Origin: Cercis canadensis | Lineage: Eukaryota; Streptophyta; Magnoliopsida; Fabales; Fabaceae | Direction of reading: 5' to 3' | NCBI GenBank assembly: GCA_003255065.1 | Contig: QAOA01007631.1 | Location: 48,409-112,408 of the forward strand | DNA length: 64,000 bases | Shown here: one piece after another, positions 23,683 to 37,205 of the stretch | How the letters are laid out: each line of letters starts with the position of its first letter | How positions within the stretch are numbered: the first letter of the stretch is position 1 | Notes under the pieces: generated by a model | Databases searched by the model: none | Seen by the model: only the letters and a program-made list of their open reading frames with translations | What the model was told of the DNA's origin: nothing | Program-made: the position numbers and the translations under genes

Positions 23683-26499
23683 TTTTGTAGGGAAATTGAA
23701 TTCGAAAATGGAAAATTTATCAGAGGGAAAAGAGCCAACTGCCAGAGAGGGAGGGAGAAGGAGCTTGTTCGTTTTTGTTTATTTATTTATTTCTTGTTTG
23801 GTTGCTTTGGGAGAGATTGAGGTTTCTGATTGGTGGAGTGAGGGACCAATTGGGGTATGCCGATTGCTGTGTACACTTGCGTTTTGCTTTGAGAGAGGTT
23901 GGAATTGGACCACCTTCTTGTTTGCTTACTTCTCCTTTATTTATCCTATTATATGATTCCACATATAGAAAACCCAGACATGTTAATTGCGTTTTATTGC
24001 TCCATATGAGACCCCACTATAATCTTATCAACTGCTCCCACCATAACTTTCCTTCTAAATGAAATTTACGGGTAAACTAGAACCATCTAAACCATAGTCG
24101 CTAGAACCGAAGATATTTTAGCACAAAAGAAGAAAAAAACCAACTACTACAACCATCTAACTTATGCTTTCTTTGGTAGAGTAATGAAACTCTCATACTT
24201 TTTTTTTTTTTATATATATATACCTCTTTATGTATATAGCTGCTAGCTAGTATTTGAGTTTAATTAAATTTAAATTGAATTCACTTAAAAAAGTTTACAC
24301 CAAAAAGTGTAAGAGTGTCATTTCTCTTCTAATTTAATGTGTTGTCTTTTTTTTTTCTCTCCATAGGCAAACTTTTATGTATAGGTACATCTAGTCATGT
24401 GAAAAATAGTCAGAACGAGAGAAGACATGTTTTCATATCAAGGTCTATGGACACAATCACGCTATATATATTTTTTTGTATTTTTTATTATGATTTTAAA
24501 TTCGAATACAAAACTTATAAACCTTGAAAAATCTTGCAAGAACATGAAAAAGAATCTGACATCATTTTACACAAAATTTGAAGAAAATTATGTACATTAG
24601 CTCTTCATTAACATATTGCTATAAAAGAAAATGTTGGCTCTGAGGGGGAAATAAAGGTTTGAGCACAACTATTGTGGCTAACATCTAGAGAATATGATAA
24701 AAAACATAGAATTGGAAGAAATTGTAAAAAGTAAAGCTAGGAAAGTTTTTATTTTTTATTTTTTGTAATTACAATAAGTTGTTGTTCAAGTTAGCTTATG
24801 CATATGTTGACTAGTCCATATATCTCTTCATTAGGTAGGCTATTCATGTCAAAACTATGAGATATTAAAAAAAAAATCTCATGACTGGCCCTAAATTCAT
24901 CTTGACGATAATGTTAAGATTCAAACATATAATAATGGATTTAACCATGCACTACATGTTCATCTCTAAGGGATTATAAGGTCAGAAAGTATATTTTACA
25001 CTTTTTTCTTCCATTTCTTTCTTTTTTTTTTTATGGAATTTTGGGCCACTTTTTTTATTCCTGTTTATGCAAAGCTCTATTGTTTTGGGCTTCTACAGCA
25101 TTTCTGAATTGGGTTTGGCTTACAGATGGACATAACATGGATCCATAAATATGCTTAAAGTATTACTAGGCAGTTTCCAAGTAAAGGGGCTGCCCATTTT
25201 AGTCACATTGGTCCATTGATAGTTGTATATGTATGGGCTTCATCCAAATTTATTTCTGTGCCATTTTCCTATCATTTTTGACTCAATAAATGCTTGAATG
25301 CTACTTGCCTTCAAACTGGAAAGCAACTAGCATCCAAGATTTCCAGCAAAAAAAAAAAACTAGCATTCCAAGATTTAAAACGAAAATTTAAGAGGTAGCA
25401 ACAAATTAAAGCACATTGCAGTGCAGCTGTTGTCTTCCACCATGATTTCAAACTAATGTCTTATTCTCCACAAAGCACCTCGTGCATTCTCTTTTCTCCC
25501 CACTTTGACTTAAACATAGATGTTTGCAACTTTTCATATGATGATGGTCTAGCTTTATTAAAAAAAAAATTATAATTAACAAAAAGAACAATCAAATTTA
25601 CAAGAAAGAGAAAAAAAAAGTTGAACTTTAGGCTAGCCTTGTCTTAAGCATGAAAGCAAGATTTCTTTTTATGGAAGTTACCATCAATCATCAGAGCTCA
25701 GTTTAAAGATGCTGATAATTTTTTGTATTTTAACTACGACTTTAAATTTAAACACATAACTTGTAAGTCTTGAAAACAATATCAGTATCACTCGATCATA
25801 GGTCATTTGATAGATGCTAAGAGCTAATTGAGAGCACTTGATCAAATATTGATGATGAATTATTCTATAAATTTTATTTTGGAGACATGAAAGGTAGAAA
25901 AAGAGAAGTGGCGCGCAGTCATGCATGAAATTATACAATGCAAAAGGACAACATGCATGCATGTCTCTGTATATCACTCAATTTCACTACTCATAAACCC
26001 TAGCAATTAAAATGCATGACTGTATGAATGGTCCACTCATCTAGAATGGGAACAATATAAAGAGCACTTAATTAATAAAAATAGATTACTGTAGTGCTTA
26101 AAAGAGGTGAAAGCACATATGGGTCTCCAACATGTAAAGGGTTGTGTTTAATCAACACAAAGCAGCTTCCTTTGTTGCTTTGACTGAAATGGCCATTTAC
26201 TACTTTTCAATGATAAGTACACTTACATCTTCCTTTTTCAGCACCACTTGAAAGTGGTAAGTCTTCCATGTTTATGTTAAAGGATTCAGTTTCACTGATT
26301 TGATGCTATCCTTTCCATTGTATGTAAATTTATAGACCTCAGTTATTGTAAAGATAGCTCCGTTTACTTGTAAAAGGGTAGTGAATTGGTTGGCTGGAAC
26401 TAATTGCCGTCATCAGTTAAACACAAAGATTTTGATTACATGTCAAGGTAAAGAATATTCACATTGAATCAGAGTTTATGCTTAATCAAGACATAAAGT

Positions 26500-27010
26500 T
26501 ACTGCATGCTGCCATATCTGATTAAAAGGCCATTGGACACTTTCACCTAAAAGATATCTAAAGCCAAACTTCAAATATATTAAGTTATAAATTAAACGTC
26601 CATATTATACAGATAGATCTTTAGTTTCTTTCATTGTATATAAAGATACATTATTTTAAATGTAAACGTTACAGATCATATCAAAAGAAATGGGATATGT
26701 TGAATTCCAGTCAAAAAGATTAGAGTAGTTTAAAAGTGTTATTATATACAAAGCNTACTGCTTGCTGCCATATCTGATTAAAAGGCCATTGGACACTTTC
26801 ACCTAAAAGATATCTAAAGCCAAAGTTCAAATATATTAAGTTATAAATTAAACGTCCATATTATACAGATAGATCTTTAGTTTCTTTCATTGTATATAAA
26901 GATACATTATTTTAAAAGTAAACGTTACAGATCATATCAAAAGAAATGGGATATGTTGAATTCCAGTCAAAAAGATTAGAGTAGTTTAAAAGTGTTATTA
27001 TATACAAAGC
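26500..27010. repeat. 255-bp direct duplication around a single N (likely assembly overlap)
   Basis: 26500-26754 and 26756-27010 are near-identical with only N at 26755 between them. Isolated substitutions are present, as at TACTGCATGC against TACTGCTTGC. Confidence 0.8.
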
Positions 27011-28662
27011 AGCAGTGACTGAGCATTGGAGTGCCCACACTGGGCTTTAATGTTGTTGATCATTCTTGAATTTTATGGAAAGGAACATGTTGATGCAATG
27101 CTACAGATAAGAGGAATGAAATTACTGTACAGAAAGATGTAATTAATACATCAGTTTCCCAAACCTAAATGTTTGGAGTTGGGTTTCTTGGATGTTGTAT
27201 TTGAGAATATGAGGATGAGTCATGACCCAAAAAGGCCAAAAAAAAAAAAAAAGCCTGGAAAGGAATTCTGTTTCTTTCTTTTCTTTTAGTGTGGTCAATT
27301 TAGAACTATGATCCAGAGTTTCAAGAGCAAAATTGAAGAAACGTGCGAAATACATATATATATATGCAATCAAACTTCACTTAGACAACATGTGATCCAA
27401 ATGAACATGCACAGTTGCACTTGTGAATGTTGTTCTACTTTGCGGTGCAAGTGGTTTCAGAACTATGATGAAGAGTTTGAAGACCTAATTTGCACAAACA
27501 AACGTGTGAAACATGCTCTAGCAAACTTTAGTTAGACATAATATGTATCTAGTCCACTATTCATGGCTTAATTAATATGCAGTAGTTTGTTGATTTCGCA
27601 AGGTACACCTGTTATCTTTTAATTAGCTTTTATTCAATTTGAATCTCAATTCCTAACTTTTTGTTTGTTAATATCACGAGTTTTTTCACTTTACTCAATT
27701 GGGCGTGAGCCTAATCTTATTCGAGGGTTATCAATTACGATTTTTTCTCTCCCAACAACATTTGTATTGGACCTCGAATCTAGTGTAGTGCTTGTGAATA
27801 AGCATAAGAAAATCTATGAATAATGACACTTAGCACTGCATCAAGTAACATATTTAGGGACATTTTCACCTTAGTGTAGAGATTTTTGTTGAAGGATGAA
27901 GAACTTTACCATTAAAACTGGGGTTTCTCCGGAAAAAGTTTGTGACAATCACATTTCGTGTAGGTACTTGCATTCCAATGGAGTAAGATGAATTTGCTTC
28001 AACTTTTTGGGAAGCAAATTGAATTCAAAATGATTTGGTTGATGGAGACATGAATGATGCAAATACATTTGTTTGTTTGCTAGCTAGCTTTGCTTTGCTT
28101 TGATGTAGCTTAGAAAGTTGAATCTACTGAAGATAAAGCAGCAAGATTATTATTATTATTTTATTTCCACTAAAAGATTTTTTCTTTACAGTGTGGAACA
28201 ACTACATGATTGTCTTGTAGATATTTAACATTTTTTCTCAACAATTTGCTTGAGCCCTTTTGAGTTGGCATTATTAGCACCTTACCAGCTTTCCGTTATG
28301 TGGGGAATGCACTAAGGCCCCAAAGAACCAGTAAATTGGCTTAGTGAAGGCCATGATTTGTGAAGGCGGTTAAGGTATCTTTGACAGTCACTGTTTTGAT
28401 CTACTTACAACCAGAAGCAATTATAATATATAGTACTCGTAAATCTACTTTGTGAGATTTTAGGAAACATAAAAAAAAAAAAAAAACTAAACTTATCTAG
28501 TTCCTAAAAGCATCTCAGTAGGAGTTCAGTGAAGCATAATACCATCTTTTTTTTCTTTTTTCCTTCCTGTGAGAAGTGTAGATATCTTTACATAAAGGCT
28601 CAAAATAATTTTGGCCCACTGAGGCTCAATTGCCACAATTACCATCATACTCCCATGCATTT

Positions 28663-29093
28663 TCCTCTTTCTATATATATTACTCTCTAATAGGTATAAG
28701 GACTTTTGACTGTCTCTTCAATTATTACTTCCTTAACTCGAAATTGATTTAACTTGACCTTCGGAGTTTAGGCATATCCAACATGGCCCTTAATTCACTT
28801 GTGCTTACTATGCAGATAAGACCTTGGCCAAACCCAACTTGACCTCCAGACTTGGCCTTGTCATTTGACCTCAACATNTCCTCTTTCTATATATATTACT
28901 CTCTAATAAGTATAAGGACTTTTGACTTTCTCTTCAATTATTACTTCCTTAACTCGAGATTGACTTAACTTGACCTTCGGAGTTTGGGTATATCCAACAT
29001 GGCCCTTAATTCACTTGTGCTTACTATGCAGATAAGACCTTGGCCAAACCCAACTTGACCTCCAGACTTGGCCTTGTCATTTGACCTCAACAT
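28663..29093. repeat. 215-bp direct duplication around a single N (likely assembly overlap)
   Basis: 28663-28877 and 28879-29093 repeat the same sequence around N at 28878, with a handful of substitutions. Confidence 0.8.
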
Positions 29094-29278
29094 AGGCATC
29101 ATCAAAAAGCATAATGGACCATCTAGGTTTAACAAGCCAGATACAATACGTGAGCCAACACTCAATTTTTTTGTGAGTAAACATTTTTGTTTAATAATTC
29201 CAGTATGATGAATTCATTAAATTAATGATGTTAATTAGGAATGTTGATTCATTGGGTCGTGAAAAAAAATTCCCCTCT

Positions 29279-29280
<2 letters not shown>

Positions 29281-29323
<43 letters not shown>

Positions 29324-29336
29324 NTTTTTTTTTTTT
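29281..29336. repeat. Poly-T run containing an N
   Basis: About 55 T with a single N at 29324. This is a homopolymer where the true length is unknown. Confidence 0.85.
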
Positions 29337-30040
29337 CTGTTTTCTGTTTTCTTTTGGGTAAAGCCTTCTCTCTTTGGGTTGATTGGTTTTAATAAATTTA
29401 TAGTAAGATTATTTTTCTCGAATTCATTTCTTTCATTCTCGTTGATTTGATTTTTGCAGTCATTTTCAGCTCAACTTCTACTTAATGTTATCCTTTACAT
29501 TTTCTTTTCTTTTTTGCGAATTAATATTTGATACAAGTTAAAATTTTGTATTCAATATTAAAAAAAGGAAATACTAAATATGACTACTTTTTAACATATA
29601 TACAAACTCTTTTCACAACATTCAATAAATTGTAATTCATAAGAGGTGTGATTAATTGTAACAATAAAAACTAGAGTAGTACATTTACAAATATACCTGA
29701 GTTGTATCAGATATCTTATCAAATAAAAACTAATATAGCTAAAATCAAGTCAAACATCCTTAAAAAAAAAAAAAAAAATTGGTTGATGCAAATGTAGTTT
29801 ACCAAAAAAGGAAAAATCCTTCAATCTTAGAAAAAAGAAAATATATATAACAGTTAAAACCATATATATAGAGCAAGTAACATGTTTTAAATCAATCAGC
29901 AGACAAAAGAAACTTAATCAACTTTTTCTTCATATTTGAATAAGCTATTATTTTCCCCGAATAGAAAACATAACAATGATATGTGCTCAAACAAAATTGG
30001 AAATGGCTCAATACCAAATTCGTTGAGTCTTAAAATGTAA

Positions 30041-30103
30041 TACACACACACACACATATATATATAGCAGCAATCATATTCAATGCAGCAATCATATTCA
30101 ATC
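30041..30103. repeat. (CA)n(TA)n microsatellite with an adjacent 18-bp direct repeat
   Basis: A CA run passes into a TA run. It is followed by two copies of GCAGCAATCATATTCAAT. Confidence 0.8.
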
Positions 30104-32256
30104 ATAATTGAATAGTTTAATTGAGAAGACAACTGTGAATAATGCGAGTCTTTATAGCTAAAATTAAAATTATTAGCTCACAGATAGATCTTCAAATGTG
30201 CTTCTTCTTTCTACTTTCTGCTTTCTAGCATCAGCTATTCAGTGGGAGTCATGAATCAAAATTGTGTAAAAAAAAAACTTAGTGTTCAAAGGGACACTCA
30301 TTAAGCGTGCTCAAATATAAGCAGCTAGAAATTGAGTTGCGGCTTGTATTTGAATTTCCAAACAATTACGTGCACGAGAAAATGATATCTTTCAAGGATA
30401 AGATACATTTTGTTACATGTATAGCCCTCATTGGTCTATCATAGATAGAGTCAAATTAAGAGAAAAAAGTAGTAAGATCTTATGAAAAACAAAGTGATAA
30501 TTAAAGAAGATATTGATTATCCAAGTGTTGTATAAATTTCTTACAAGGTCAATTAATTGTGTACTTCTATCGTGGTCGACTGTGCCTTTAAGTGGATGTG
30601 AATCAAAACAACACGAATGGAACTAATATGGAATGTGACCAAACTGCAATATCTATTTTAGTGTTTCATTATATATATATATAGTAAGAGAAGTATTTAC
30701 GTTATTTCTTCTTTTTTATCACAAAAGATGACTCAATAGTCAATAGGCATTGTCAAAAGAGTGAGCTCAAATTAGAGGTATTCTCTTCGAAAGAGTGAGG
30801 TATAATCACTATTATATTGGGTTACTGTATAAAGAAAGGGTTAACTACTATTATATTATTTTGGCATATATTATTATATGTTGCTGCACCTAGGCTATGA
30901 ATGTGTCATTGGAGATATACTAAATGAATAGGGGAAAGAAAGTAAACAAGAAAAATAGGGGAAAGAAAAAAAATAATGAAAGCATGATTCTCAATTGTTT
31001 AGGAATGCATAATGAAAGAAAATTATTAAGAATAAAATAATAACTATATAAACCTTTAATAATTTATCTGATGAGACGATGATAATAATAATTATATATG
31101 TAACATTTTTATAATTATTTACAAATATTATAATTAAGTTCATAATTTAAGGTAATATCGTTATTCTTCTTGAGTTCAGTTGTTTTATATTTTCATTAAT
31201 TTGGTTTTCATGCATATATTGTTTTTAACCCCCTCTATTTTATATTTACTCCACTTTTCCTAAGAAGATAAAAGCTATTCTCTCTCTCTCTCTTCTGCAT
31301 TGTGCAATATTGTTAGGTGCAGAGTTTTTGGTTGTAGATAATTGAACTCTATGTGCTGACTTTTCCTCATCAATGATAGTTTCAACTAAAGGTGGAGATC
31401 AAAAGAACACAAAAACATGGCAAAGAAAAAGTGAATGTTTTCCCTTTTGGAATACCTTTATTGCAGACCAACCATTTAATTTCTCAAATTAAAAGAGTTA
31501 GAGAGCATTCCATTACAACCCACCCCTTATCATACAGAGCACCAAGATGCTTACGTTATGTCAGTTCCATCTCCTCTGGCTTCTAGAGTTAGAGGTTATC
31601 AACATAAAGAACAATTTGCATGGAATGCAAAGTACACATTGTTTCCTTTTCTTGATGTGAATGGGAAGTTGTACTCTTCGATCCATGGTTAACGCGCCAA
31701 CTGCCAAGGTTCCTAGCACATTGTTGTATACTTTTAATGTTTTTAGCTTCTAAAGTACAGAGATATGACTGTGATTTAACTCATAAAACGTAGGGGAAGT
31801 TTTGTATATATATATAGCCTATTTATTCCCTAAACCATATTGCATGGTTCTCAGCACATGAATGGAAAGTACTTTTTAATGCATTGTTCACATGCCAAGA
31901 TTTTTTAACACAAGGAATAGTTTAACTGGTCATTTTTTTTTTGTTTCACGACGATATAAAAGTTAATTTAAATCTCAAATTTTCTGTAAATTATCTTAAA
32001 AAGTTATCACTAAACTACATTTAGTGGCTTTTTTTTGTGTGCAAACTATATCTGGTATGGTGGCTTAGTTTAAATAACCATTTACTTACATATAAAATTA
32101 TAGAGTCAGGATTCCATTTAAAATTTTGTTTCTATTAATTGCGATATGAACAATATTGCTATATGGCACGTAGAAAATGCTTCGAAACCATTTGCGAAAA
32201 TAATGTCTATTTTTTCTTATAGTGAAGTTTCTTATAATAAACATAAATAAATATTA

Positions 32257-32716
32257 GAAAAAAGTCTAATTTACCCCTTCAATTAGGGTCAATTGCACTT
32301 TACTTTCAAAACTTTAAAACGTTACAAGAGACTCCCACTAACTATCAAAATGTGAAAAATCCTCTTTTGTGAACGGTCTTCCAAAATTTGACAGAAAACA
32401 TTATGTGTGAAACATGTGATGCTCATTAACGCCAAAATCTCTCTCATTAATGTCCAAATCTCCAACAATTAAGTGTTGTTAACCCCAAAATCCCTCTAAT
32501 TGTGTTAATTCTGAAATTTTTGAATGGATTGGGTTAATTATTAATGACAACACATGGATTGCACGTGGTGTTTTTCGTCTTTTTTTGGACCTCTTTCTAT
32601 GATTGGGAGTTTTTCGCACATTTTGAAAGTTAATGGAATCCTTTGTAATGTTTTAAAGTTTTTGGGGTAAAAATGCAATTGACCCTAAGTTAAAAGGGAT
32701 AAAATAGACTTTTCCC
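32257..32716. mobile_element. Mutator-like MITE with 9-bp target duplication
   Basis: The left end GAAAAAAGTCTAATTTACCC and the right end, GGGATAAAATAGACTTTTCCC, are inverted relatives. Both arms contain AGGGTCAATTGCA, an ACTTTAAAAC phrase and a TCAAAATGTG phrase. TAAATATTA is repeated directly at 32248-32256 and 32717-32725. There is no coding capacity. Confidence 0.75.
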
Positions 32717-32859
32717 TAAATATTATGTATCCTATCTCTAACGTGGGGAAAAAAGTGCCTACGTACCAAAAAAAGAAAAGTGCTTAAGTTCTTAGCACAT
32801 TGTTGTGAACTTTTACGAATTTAGCTTCTAAAGTACATAAATGATTCTCATTTAATCTA

Positions 32860-32878
32860 TACATATATACATACATAT

Positions 32879-32948
<70 letters not shown>
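32860..32948. repeat. (TA)n(GA)n compound microsatellite
   Basis: Interrupted ATAC/TA units lead into a pure TA run and then a GA run. Confidence 0.9.
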
Positions 32949-32949
<1 letters not shown>

Positions 32950-34299
32950 CTATTTATTCTCCTAGAAAGAAAAAGGGGAAAAAAAGAAGTAAACTCATGC
33001 TAGTGATATATTTTTCTAAAGGCTTATTCTTGTTCATGTACGTAGTATTCTTATCCATAGTCCCAATTATTTTAAGTCTTTAAATGGGTAAAGTGTCTAA
33101 ATAATATCTTAATTATATTACCAAATTACCTGGCACCGAATATTTGGGTAGCTTCTCTATAATTAGAATCAATGATCAATGTATTTATAACATCCACGTG
33201 AACTTTTTGGCTAAGGAAGTGGATTAGAATAAACTAATTAAATCCAAAATGCCATATGCCCAAATGCTCAAAATCTTTAAAAGGTGATTCTGATTCTCAA
33301 TACCATGAAATTTATTCTTAAATCATAGTACCCGTGACAGAGATATATGTCTCCCCAGTATTTTGTTTTGCTTTTCCTCAATGCAAGGAACATAAATACA
33401 TATAGCGAAGCTAACATGCTGAATTCCTGCAGTTAAATCTGCTTTTATTAGGTAGGAGTATAATGTGTTAGAAAAATGGAAGAGGAGTATTTTTTTTTTT
33501 TTTTAAATCTATAGGTAAATAGATGCAATTGAGGAAAATAGGATTAGGAGATCTGTCTTATGTTTAAGAGCACGTTTCATTGAGTTAGAGCTCTTTCTTA
33601 TGAAAGAATAATTACATTATATATACATTATAGAAAAATAAGATGCTAAAATATGAATATACAATACAATAAATATAATGTAAAGAGGACTGACCCAAAA
33701 TTGACATGTTATCTGGTTTAACTCCAAACTGGAAGAACTCTTCAACTCTAAAGGTTTGTTATATAACAAGTTGAGTTATTATTGCTTATGGCCAATTATG
33801 CACTACAGCCATTTAACACTATCATTTTGAAGATAACTTATAGTTGAAGTTAGGTCATGTTTAGAATAAAATGAGAAGAAAATCAGAAAAATAATTTAAA
33901 ATAAAAGTAATTAGGAAGAATCAATTTATTTTTATCCAATTTCCTCTCCTTTGGAGACTTTTTTTCATTTGAAACAACCAAAATGAAAGGAAATAATATT
34001 ATGAATAATAAAAATAAATTACTTATTAACCTTTTAGTTGTAATATATTTCGATTAATTAGTTTATAAAATTTATAACCTATATAACACACACACACAAA
34101 ATATTTTTTTTCCAACTTATCTCCATTTATAGAGTGATGTATTTTAGCTTCAAGATAAATCATTTTCTAATTTCAATGAATTTGAATAAGTAATGATTTA
34201 ATAATTAATTAACAAAATATGTTAAGATTAGGTTTAAATGGCTTAGGGTAAATTACCTTTTTTACATTTAAATATAAAATTCAAGTTAACAAGTTAAAT

Positions 34300-34591
34300 C
34301 TGATCTCCAATAGGGTTGAGGAAGAAGAAGAAGACATGTTTTGGGTAGGGCTTAAGGGAGAGACATGATGCTATAATGCAATATAGCTCTGATACCATAA
34401 AGAGTTTAGGAAAAACAAATGTTGTATTCATTTGATACAAAATATATAATATATAGCTGTACAAGAACTAGCAGTACAGTTTTACACAAACTCTTTTACT
34501 CAAACCCGATCTTAACTACATACATAAAACCCTAGCCAAGGTTGTAACAGGTTTATCTAAACTAGCCAAGATTTAAATTTTAGAATCAACA
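34300..34591 (-). mobile_element. Ty1/Copia-type LTR retrotransposon remnant (LTR end, primer-binding site, start of gag)
   Basis: On the minus strand an LTR-like stretch begins TGTTGATTCTAAAA at 34591 and has an AATACAACATTTG tail. It runs to about 34398. The primer-binding site TGGTATCAGAGC (34386-34397) follows, complementary to plant initiator tRNA-Met. About 45 bp later is an ATG followed by a serine run (MSSSSSS..LLE), as in Copia gag starts. The body is missing after that. The element is truncated and has no reverse transcriptase. Confidence 0.75.
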
Positions 34592-34619
34592 CTCAAGGGA
34601 ATTAAATTCCCTTGAATAC

Positions 34620-35260
34620 ACCAAGTCGATGTAGCTCAAAAATATCCTTACCGTTTAAAAAAAAAAAAAAAGCTACAAATGTTATATTTGAATAATATTT
34701 ATCAATTGTCAACCAAGTAAACTAAAAATTGATCTGAACATATTATAGCCCGAGGTCATATTTTTTTATTTGTTCTTATGTTCGTGAACCATGACAAAAT
34801 TTATCACCTCTACCTTTCATTCTTTATTTTCGCTTCCTCCAAACAAACATTAAAATATAGCACTATATGTCATAGCCATATTTTCTCGTACAATTTAGTT
34901 AAAGTAAAGGAAAAGGAATATACACACCTAACCTTCCTATTGCTCTATTATTCTTTAGACTATATGGGGACAAGTGGTAAATAATTTGGTTGAAATCCAA
35001 AAGAATCCTATAGACCCATTTTGGTTTACTTTGTTTTCGAATTCTCAGGAATACAAATCCTTACCATTTTGGTTTACACGTCATGGGAATACAAATCCTT
35101 ACCATGCTATAATGAATTTGAACTAACACCATGTGCCAAANTTTGAACTAACAACATGTGCCAAAACAAAAGTTATTAATTAACCTAAGTTTTTACTCAT
35201 AATAAGATACAAACAATACTATTTACACACTAACTAATGTCACATTACATCACCTTCACA
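34620..35260. other. AT-rich spacer
   Basis: No gene is seen. A 24-bp phrase (TTTGAACTAACACCATGTGC...) is repeated on both sides of N at 35141, probably a very short contig overlap. Confidence 0.5.
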
Positions 35261-35268
35261 ATTGATAT

Positions 35269-35625
35269 AAGAGTAAAATATATTTTTTGTCCTTAAATTA
35301 TTTCTCAAATGTCATTTTAGTCATTGAGTTATTTTTTGTGTCATTTTAATCCTCAAATAATCACATTTNGAGTAAAATATATTTTTTGTCCTTAAATTAT
35401 TTCTCAAATGTCATTTTAGTCATTGATTTATTTTTTGTGTCATTTTAATCCTCAAATAATCACATTTCTCGCAAATTAGTCCTCTTTAGTACCAAAAATA
35501 ATTACTAAAATAATTGATTTAGCGGGTAGAAGAATTATTTGATGACTAAAATGACACAAAAATAAATTAATGACTAAAGTAATATTTGGGATATAATGTA
35601 GGGATGAAAAATATATTTAACTCTT
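35269..35625. mobile_element. Hairpin MITE, interrupted by an N-joined 98-bp duplication
   Basis: The left end AAGAGTAAAATATATTTTTT is mirrored by the right end AAATATATTTAACTCTT. The arms share TCATTTTAGTCAT and TTGTGTCATTTTA phrases. 35271-35368 is repeated at 35370-35467 around N at 35369, so the apparent left arm is doubled artificially. A similar element lies at 36955-37205. Confidence 0.65.
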
Positions 35626-36954
35626 AATATAATATAAGTTTACCTATATCTAAATTATATTTTGTTTCAAAAGTTTTCACTTTTTTTTTTTTTCTTTTTC
35701 AGTTTCCTTTATTAATTATCAAGTATGTCAATATATGAGATAATGTAAAATTGTGAAACTCAGTAGTATGTAAATAGCATTATTGATAAGTTATTAATTA
35801 ATTAAGGTTCTTAATTAATTCATAATAATCTACACATTGATGGGTGTAGAAGAGATCAAATTAATTAACTTGACACACAAGAAAAAGAGGAAGGAAATAC
35901 ACGGTAAAAATAAAACTTTTGACATCAACTCTCTAATCTTTGTTATACTACTAATTTATTTAATTATATTTCACGTTATACTTGTCAACATCAATGAATT
36001 CCCTTTAGAATTCAGTGGTTCTTAACATTTCTAGAAGAATCAGAACCTTACAGGAGCCCCTATTATTTCAACACAAGGGGAGTATTATAATAAACATGGC
36101 AATGCAAAGGATAGAGCATATATTTTCTAAAAAATTAATCTAATGTTATAATAATCTAAGACATAGATTTTAGAACCTTTGCAATACATGAAAAAAGTAG
36201 TATATGCCCTAACTACTGAATCATCAACATACATGTGTGCTGGCGAGGATAACGAAATGATGGGTACTTTAATTTCTATTTCAAAGGAGGAAGCATGGGA
36301 ATTATATTAATTTCTAAAGTTGGATATTCTTATGTGATATCAATTTTTTCAGGGAATTTGTATTTATTGAACCATATTTGAGAGAATCGTATTCTAGGAA
36401 TTTTCCACAAATAATTTCTATGAATGTTTGAATTAAGTCAGTACTCAGTATAGGAAAATTCTTACTGGGAATAATTAACCGTACATATGGGAGGAAGGGG
36501 TGTATTCAGGATATGGCATCTTATTCTAGATTACAATTGAGATTTATTAGTGTGAGATGACGAATTATAGCTCATGCATGCAAGCATCTACTATCTTAAA
36601 GAATTGATTGAATATTGGTGGAAATATAATTTATACCAGAAACTTTTTTACTGGTATATGAGATATTCGGTAATCAAATACTAGGGTTTCAATATTGTCA
36701 TATTTGATATGCAGTTAAAAATTATTCAAAATGTACATGAAATATAACAGAAGCATATTCTGAATGTCCAAGTATGCTATATTTATATTATGCTGACATT
36801 CAAAAGTAATGAAAATATTTTGAGTTTCCTTTGTTGAATTTCAACAAATATACGGTTCTTTTTCATCTAGGTGATTAATGAAAAAGGTATCTCGGTCAAT
36901 ATCAAGAGAGAAAATTATATGTTTATAGTCCAAATATTTTTCTTGTTTGGAAGT

Positions 36955-37205
36955 TTTTTTCATACTTGAATTATTTTTAAATGTCACTTTAGTTTTTGAT
37001 TTATTTTTTGTGTCATTTTATTTCTCAAATAGTCACTCTACCCGTCAAATTAGTTATTTAGTGATTATTTTGTGTGTTACGAATAACTAATTTGGCAGTT
37101 AATATGATTATTCGAGAATTAAAATGACACAAAATATAAATCAATGACTAAAATGATATTTAAGAAATAATTCAATGATAAAAAATATATTTTACTCTTT
37201 TTTAA
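36955..37205. mobile_element. Hairpin MITE, second copy of the AAGAGTAAAATATATTT family
   Basis: Inverted arms share 'TTTTTGTGTCATTTTA' and its complement, and 'TTTAAATGTCA' and its complement. The right end is AAAATATATTTTACTCTT. The left end is degenerate. Confidence 0.6.

Larger units (their letters stand above)
23700..32250. other. Gene-poor AT-rich spacer upstream of the methylesterase gene
   Basis: The first few hundred bases must include the methylesterase promoter and 5' UTR. Beyond that I see no ORF or exon chain that resembles a protein. The interval holds N-joined duplications at 26500-27010 and 28663-29093, a poly-T run at 29281-29336, and a CA/TA microsatellite at 30041. The GC-richer stretch at 28740-29165 could be an old retroelement piece, but no ends were found. 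Confidence 0.5.

Noticed and set aside
27308-27535. Cys-containing 76-residue frame that could suggest a small secreted peptide
   Set aside because: No signal peptide, and the cysteines do not follow a defensin or similar pattern. The stretch is part of a weak local repeat.
28740-29165. Possible LTR retroelement fragment (GC-richer block with an open minus-strand frame)
   Set aside because: No primer-binding site, polypurine tract, TG..CA ends or protein similarity was recognised, and half of the block is the N-joined duplicate.
29241-29450. Phe-rich reading frame
   Set aside because: It is a translation of the poly-T tract.
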